Of a stretch of 64,000 bases of DNA, positions 60,478 to 64,000 are shown piece by piece (the stretch's first letter is position 1; each line of letters starts with the position of its first letter). The DNA lies in NCBI GenBank assembly GCA_964360255.1, contig CAYHVK010000005.1, forward strand, positions 1 through 64,000. The letters run 5' to 3'. The position numbers and the translations under genes are program-made. The notes below the pieces were generated by a model, which had not been told where the DNA came from, ran no database searches, and worked only from the letters and a program-made list of their open reading frames with translations. The DNA comes from CAYHVK01 sp964360255. GTDB lineage: Bacteria; Bdellovibrionota; Bdellovibrionia; Bdellovibrionales; UBA1609.

Positions 60478-61732
60478 ACCAGAACCAACAGCTCCATCGA
60501 ATGATGAGATTGAGTATATTCTTTCTCCTGAGGCTATTCGCGACCGTGCGCTGGATATTTATAATCTCACGCAAAAAGGCGATGGTCTTTTTGAAATCAA
60601 AGATGAAAAACTCGAAGAAGTGGCAGATTACGTTTTACAGGTTATTCGTGATCGTCACCCTGATTTAAAAATTTCTTATCATTCGCGATGGTCTCACTTC
60701 AATGTTGGGGGGCGTAACCGCGTCAATGAAGTTCGTGAAGAGGCCCAGCGCACGCCAGGAATGAACGATCTTGAGTGGGCTCGTATGCAATTTGATTTAG
60801 TTGTGACTTCGGTACTGCTAGATGCAGGCACGGGGCCTTCTTGGCGTTTTAAAGATATTGATGGTCATATTTTTGCTCGATCAGAGGGTTTAGCTGTTGC
60901 CAGCTTAAATATGTTTACGGCCGGGGCTTTCTCATCTGATAAAACTCGTCCCCTTCAAGCCGACAGTCGTGCCCTCACGCATATTACCGAAGAAAAAATC
61001 AAAGAGAGTTTTCAAGTTTCTGTTTCGAATCCTTTATCGGGTACAAAAGGCCGCGCCGAGCTTTTACATAAGCTCGGCAAGGTTGTTGAAAACACTCCTG
61101 ATTATTTCTTAAAAGCCGACACGACATTTCCGTTTAAGCGTATTGGTAACTTGGTCGATTATTTTGTTAAACATCGCCCAAATAAAAAAATCGAAGCGGT
61201 TTTCATATTGAAGACAGTGCTAAAAGCTCTCGGTGGTATTTGGCCAGGACGTATCGTGATGAACGATGTGAACCTAGGCGATACTTGGTATCACGATAAG
61301 CTGGGCACAGGAGTGAAGTCCTTTGTTCCGCTTCATAAACTATCGCAATGGCTCACGTACTCTTTGTTAGAACCGCTTGAAGAGTTCGGGTTTGAAATAT
61401 TAGATCTCAATCAGTTGACCGGGCTGGCTGAATACCGAAACGGCGGTTTGTTTTTAGACTTAGGGCTATTCGCTCCTAAAGATCCGAATGCTTTTTCTAA
61501 ACCTGTTCATGCAGATTCACGGCTGGTGATTGAGTGGCGCTCACTGACAGTTTATTTCTTAGATGAAGTAGCTAAGATCGTGCGTCAGAAATTAGGCAAG
61601 TCAGAACAAGAGTTTCCGTTAGCTAAAGTTCTTGAAGGCGGAACATGGTGGGCCGGCCGTAAGATTGCCCAAGCAAAACGCCCAGGTGGTGGGCCGCCAC
61701 TCGACCTGATCAGTGACGGAACCGTTTTCTAG
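60461..61732 (+). CDS. URC4-type (DUF1688) uracil catabolism protein
   Basis: A 423-residue cytosolic protein starting with GTG 60461, 17 bases before the upstream stop, with AAGG before it. The sequence fits the DUF1688/URC4 family: S-R-W-S-H-F-x-V-G-G-x-x-R near residue 80, L-D-A-G-T-G-P-x-W near 125, R-S-E-G-L-A-V-A-S near 150 and E-W-R-S-L-T-V near 360 are family blocks. URC4 is required for uracil breakdown in yeast together with URC1, but its reaction is unknown to me. A short hairpin (61734-61763) lies between it and upp. Confidence 0.85.
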   Translation: MDLTSKPEPTAPSNDEIEYILSPEAIRDRALDIYNLTQKGDGLFEIKDEKLEEVADYVLQVIRDRHPDLKISYHSRWSHFNVGGRNRVNEVREEAQRTPGMNDLEWARMQFDLVVTSVLLDAGTGPSWRFKDIDGHIFARSEGLAVASLNMFTAGAFSSDKTRPLQADSRALTHITEEKIKESFQVSVSNPLSGTKGRAELLHKLGKVVENTPDYFLKADTTFPFKRIGNLVDYFVKHRPNKKIEAVFILKTVLKALGGIWPGRIVMNDVNLGDTWYHDKLGTGVKSFVPLHKLSQWLTYSLLEPLEEFGFEILDLNQLTGLAEYRNGGLFLDLGLFAPKDPNAFSKPVHADSRLVIEWRSLTVYFLDEVAKIVRQKLGKSEQEFPLAKVLEGGTWWAGRKIAQAKRPGGGPPLDLISDGTVF

Positions 61733-61784
61733 GGAGAATGCGGCACCATTTTGACACATTCTCTATCTTACATTAGGAGATACT

Positions 61785-62444
61785 ATGAGCACTAAAACAA
61801 AAGCGAACCTGACTATTCTTGAGCACCCCTTGGTGCAAGACAAACTGACTCAGCTTCGTGATCGCGATACGAACCCTGAACATTTTCGTCGCCTTGTGGT
61901 CGAGCTCAGTCAGTTCTTAATGTATGAAATGGCTCGCAATTTAAAAACTAAAGAAGTGCAGGTGACGACTCCGCTACAAAAGACTAAAGGTCGTCGTATC
62001 TCTGAGCGCGTGACGCTTTTACCAATTATGCGCGCGGGCTTAGCTATGCTTGAGGGAGCGTCAAAAGTAATGCCTTCAGCGGCTATTGGCCATATCGGTA
62101 TCTACCGCGATAAGTTCGTACAAGATACCACCGTAGAATATTATTTCAGACTGCCAAAAGATGTTGAAGGCCAACGTGTAGTTGTATTAGATCCAATGCT
62201 GGCCACCGGTGAGACAATGGTCGCGGCTCTTTCGCGTTTGAAAGAACGTAAAATTGGTCCGGTTTCGTTGCTTACTATTCTCGCTTCAAAAGCGGGACTT
62301 AAAAAAGTAACAGACGCTTTTCCGGATGTTGAAGTTTTCACTTTAAGCCTTGAGAGTGTTTTAGATAAGAATGGTTATATCCTTCCTGGCGTCGGAGATG
62401 CAGGTGATCGCATTTACGGAACCGTAGGTTTAGAGGATTTATAG
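61785..62444 (+). CDS. upp: Uracil phosphoribosyltransferase
   Basis: A 219-residue enzyme that joins uracil and PRPP to give UMP. The PRPP loop D-P-M-L-A-T-G-E-T-M is at 136-145. The uracil-binding C-terminus Y-I-L-P-G-V-G-D-A-G-D-R is intact, as is P-I-M-R-A-G-L near 80. AGGAG precedes the ATG at five bases. In the URC pathway uracil is first turned into a nucleotide or nucleoside form, so this gene suits the cluster; it also serves salvage. Its stop codon shares one base with the uridine kinase start. Confidence 0.95.
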   Translation: MSTKTKANLTILEHPLVQDKLTQLRDRDTNPEHFRRLVVELSQFLMYEMARNLKTKEVQVTTPLQKTKGRRISERVTLLPIMRAGLAMLEGASKVMPSAAIGHIGIYRDKFVQDTTVEYYFRLPKDVEGQRVVVLDPMLATGETMVAALSRLKERKIGPVSLLTILASKAGLKKVTDAFPDVEVFTLSLESVLDKNGYILPGVGDAGDRIYGTVGLEDL

Positions 62445-63058
62445 TGGTTATAGGAGTCGCCGGCGGCAGTGGATCAGGTAAGACAACTTTCGCAAGAGAG
62501 TTGCTCGCCCGTGTGGGCGTTGATCGCACACTCATTCTTCTGCAAGACTCTTACTACTTTGATCGCAGCAAAGACTTCAAAGGTGATGGTTCGCTGAATT
62601 TTGACCACCCAGATTCAATTGATTGGGATTTAATGGCTGAGCATATTCAGCTCCTCAAGCAAGGTGAAACCATTGATTTGCCGATTTATGATTTTGCCAC
62701 TCACAGTCGCCTGAAAGAAGTGGAGCTTGTTAAAGCCAAGCCTATTATTATCGTCGATGGAATTTTAATTTTTTATCCTGATCAAATTCGTGATCTTTTA
62801 GACTTAAGTATTTATATCGATACGCCAGACCATGTTTGTTTCGAGCGCCGCCTCTACCGTGACACTCACGAGCGGGGTCGCACCGCCGAAGGTGTGCGCG
62901 TGCAGTATACAACAACTGTGCGTCCTATGCGTGAGCAGTTCGTTGAGCCCTCAAAAGCTTTGGCTGACCAGGTCGTCAGTGGCCAAGTCGATTTCAAAGC
63001 TGAAATCGAACGCGTGTACAAAGAAATCTCTAATTTTAATTCTGAAGAGCTAGTTTAA
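62444..63058 (+). CDS. udk: Uridine kinase
   Basis: A 204-residue kinase that phosphorylates uridine (and cytidine) to the monophosphate. It starts with GTG 62444 inside the upp stop codon (TAGTG), with AGGA upstream. The P-loop G-G-S-G-S-G-K-T is at 7-14. L-Q-D-S-Y-Y and F-D-H-P-D-S-I-D-W are the nucleoside-binding segments; R-D-T-H-E-R-G-R-T lies in the lid. Length is normal. With upp it turns both the base and the nucleoside into UMP, feeding the URC pair or RNA synthesis. A half-copy of the GGTGCCCGG element follows the stop. Confidence 0.93.
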   Translation: MVIGVAGGSGSGKTTFARELLARVGVDRTLILLQDSYYFDRSKDFKGDGSLNFDHPDSIDWDLMAEHIQLLKQGETIDLPIYDFATHSRLKEVELVKAKPIIIVDGILIFYPDQIRDLLDLSIYIDTPDHVCFERRLYRDTHERGRTAEGVRVQYTTTVRPMREQFVEPSKALADQVVSGQVDFKAEIERVYKEISNFNSEELV

Positions 63059-63071
63059 CCGGGCACCTTTT
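63057..63071. repeat. Half-copy of the GGTGCCCGG element
   Basis: AACCGGGCACCTTTT starts on the last two bases of the udk stop codon and ends two bases before the stop of the convergent aldehyde dehydrogenase gene. As at 7943, only one arm exists. Confidence 0.75.
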
Positions 63072-63072
63072 A

Positions 63073-64000
63073 TTACCCGACAAAAAAACGGATCAGTTTC
63101 ATTTTGAAGTCGGTGTAAGGCGGGTAGCGCATCGTCGCATCAAGGGCGAACCATTTTTTAAGCACTGATTTTTTATGAGAGAAAACCTCAAAGCTGTCAT
63201 TGCCATGGTACCGACCCATACCGCTCTCGCCAATTCCGCCGAACGGAAGATTCGGATTGGCTAAGTGAATTATGCAATCATTCACGCAAGCTCCACCGAA
63301 AGGCATTGTGCTGAGTACATGATCTTGTAGATCTTTGTTTTTAGTGAAGAGATAAAAAGAAAGCGGTTTCGGCTCAGAGGCAATTTTAGTTAAAGCCTCA
63401 TCAATGTTTTCATAAACAAAGATCGGCAGAATAGGGCCAAAGATTTCTTCTTTCATTACGGGGTCACTCCATGACACGTTTTTTAAGAGTGTCGGGGCAA
63501 TTTTCAACTTGGCGGCGTCGGTCTGACCACCGCAAATCAACTGATCGGCTTTGATAAAGGCTGAGAGGCGAGAGAAGTGCCCGGCGCCAACAATACGCGC
63601 TAGGCTGTCACTTTTGATGGGTTCTGGCCCATAAAATTCAGTGATGGTTTTCTTCAGGCTTTCAATAAACTGATTGGCAATATTTTTGTGAACATAAACA
63701 TAATCCGGAGCCACACAAGTCTGAGACGCATTCATAAACTTGCCCCAAATAATTCGGCGCGCCGCTGTTTGCATTTCAATATCCTGATCGACAATACACG
63801 GAGACTTACCGCCCAACTCTAAACAAACCGGCGTTAAATGAGCCGCGGCTTTTTGCATGACGATTTTGCCAACGCGAGTACTTCCAGTGAAAAAGATAAA
63901 ATCGAATTTTTCATTGAGCAGAGCTTCAGATTCAGGGATGCCTCCACCGATGCAGGCCACATGTTCAGGAGCAAAAACTTCTGCAATCAATTTTAAAATA
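63073..64000 (-). CDS. Aldehyde dehydrogenase (partial, C-terminal part)
   Basis: The frame runs in from beyond the right edge; 308 residues are visible of an expected ~450-480. They cover the end of the NAD domain (F-F-T-G-S-T-R-V-G), the general base Glu in L-E-L-G-G-K-S, the nucleophilic Cys in N-A-S-Q-T-C, and P-F-G-G-I-G-E-S-G-M-G near the end. A hydrophobic or basic C-terminus (K-M-K-L-I-R-F-F-V-G) follows, as in the class 3 (ALDH3/CoxD-like, fatty aldehyde) group, which often attach to membranes. It oxidises an aldehyde to the acid with NAD(P). It converges on udk at a half-copy of the repeat element. Confidence 0.93.
   Translation of the reverse strand, partial: ILKLIAEVFAPEHVACIGGGIPESEALLNEKFDFIFFTGSTRVGKIVMQKAAAHLTPVCLELGGKSPCIVDQDIEMQTAARRIIWGKFMNASQTCVAPDYVYVHKNIANQFIESLKKTITEFYGPEPIKSDSLARIVGAGHFSRLSAFIKADQLICGGQTDAAKLKIAPTLLKNVSWSDPVMKEEIFGPILPIFVYENIDEALTKIASEPKPLSFYLFTKNKDLQDHVLSTMPFGGACVNDCIIHLANPNLPFGGIGESGMGRYHGNDSFEVFSHKKSVLKKWFALDATMRYPPYTDFKMKLIRFFVG

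Noticed and set aside
61751..61756. Perfect TTGACA before upp
   Set aside because: No -10 element lies at 16-18 bases; the upp ribosome-binding site occupies that place, and the gene is probably read from upstream.

Overview
The window looks like chromosome from a Bdellovibrionota-type (Bdellovibrio-like) bacterium. This is inferred from gene content and style, not from a marker gene. There are many secreted or lipidated proteins (one with an unusual F-Q-N-C lipid-attachment site), Fn3/FecR surface proteins, a HTTM-domain pair, a fused isobutyryl-CoA mutase, ScpA/ScpB with long acidic extensions, and salvage and catabolism genes for nucleic-acid bases that would suit a predator. No rRNA, tRNA, CRISPR array, insertion sequence or prophage was recognised.

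Bases 1-12 kb hold envelope and signalling genes: a haem-motif lipoprotein cut by the edge, a YceI-like protein, an exported ParB-like protein, a membrane class III adenylate cyclase, a 1298-residue Ig/beta-helix lipoprotein, and a FecR-Fn3 protein coupled to an Fn3-beta-barrel protein. Bases 12-21 kb hold a small lipoprotein, a tight three-gene run (RelA/SpoT-like protein, PlsC acyltransferase, porin-like protein), and an acyl-CoA run (3-hydroxyacyl-CoA dehydrogenase, enoyl-CoA hydratase, IcmF). Three strong hairpins, including a 42-bp perfect palindrome, lie inside the acyl-CoA run. Bases 21-30 kb hold a possible secreted caspase-like protease behind a Cys-repeat protein, an acyl-CoA dehydrogenase diverging from a stand-alone B12-binding subunit, a small membrane ORF, an HD phosphohydrolase, an exported HMA protein and an M50 protease.

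Bases 30-34 kb carry scpA-scpB and the HTTM pair. Bases 34.5-42.5 kb are an accessory-looking locus. It has a 2293-residue teneurin-like RHS protein with PKD, NHL-like and YD modules and a C-terminal tip with a possible Cys-His-Asp triad, then a small membrane protein that could be its immunity factor, a possible coding remnant and a zinc-ribbon membrane protein. Bases 42.5-49.7 kb hold a DUF3857/transglutaminase/TPR protein whose 5' region is duplicated upstream, followed by exported proteins of unknown role. Bases 49.7-59.1 kb are mostly housekeeping: an FAD dehydrogenase, phosphatidylserine decarboxylase, a VWA lipoprotein, ferredoxin, release factor 3 and an M23 peptidase.

Bases 59.2-63.1 kb contain four tightly packed genes: a URC1-type GTP cyclohydrolase II homologue, a URC4-type (DUF1688) protein, uracil phosphoribosyltransferase and uridine kinase. 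Together they match the URC pathway of uracil catabolism. The window closes in a truncated aldehyde dehydrogenase.

A palindromic element family with core AACCGGGCACCTTTT occurs at four gene 3' ends (3925, 7943, 57508, 63057). The two full copies differ at three stem positions, and each change is compensated on the opposite arm.
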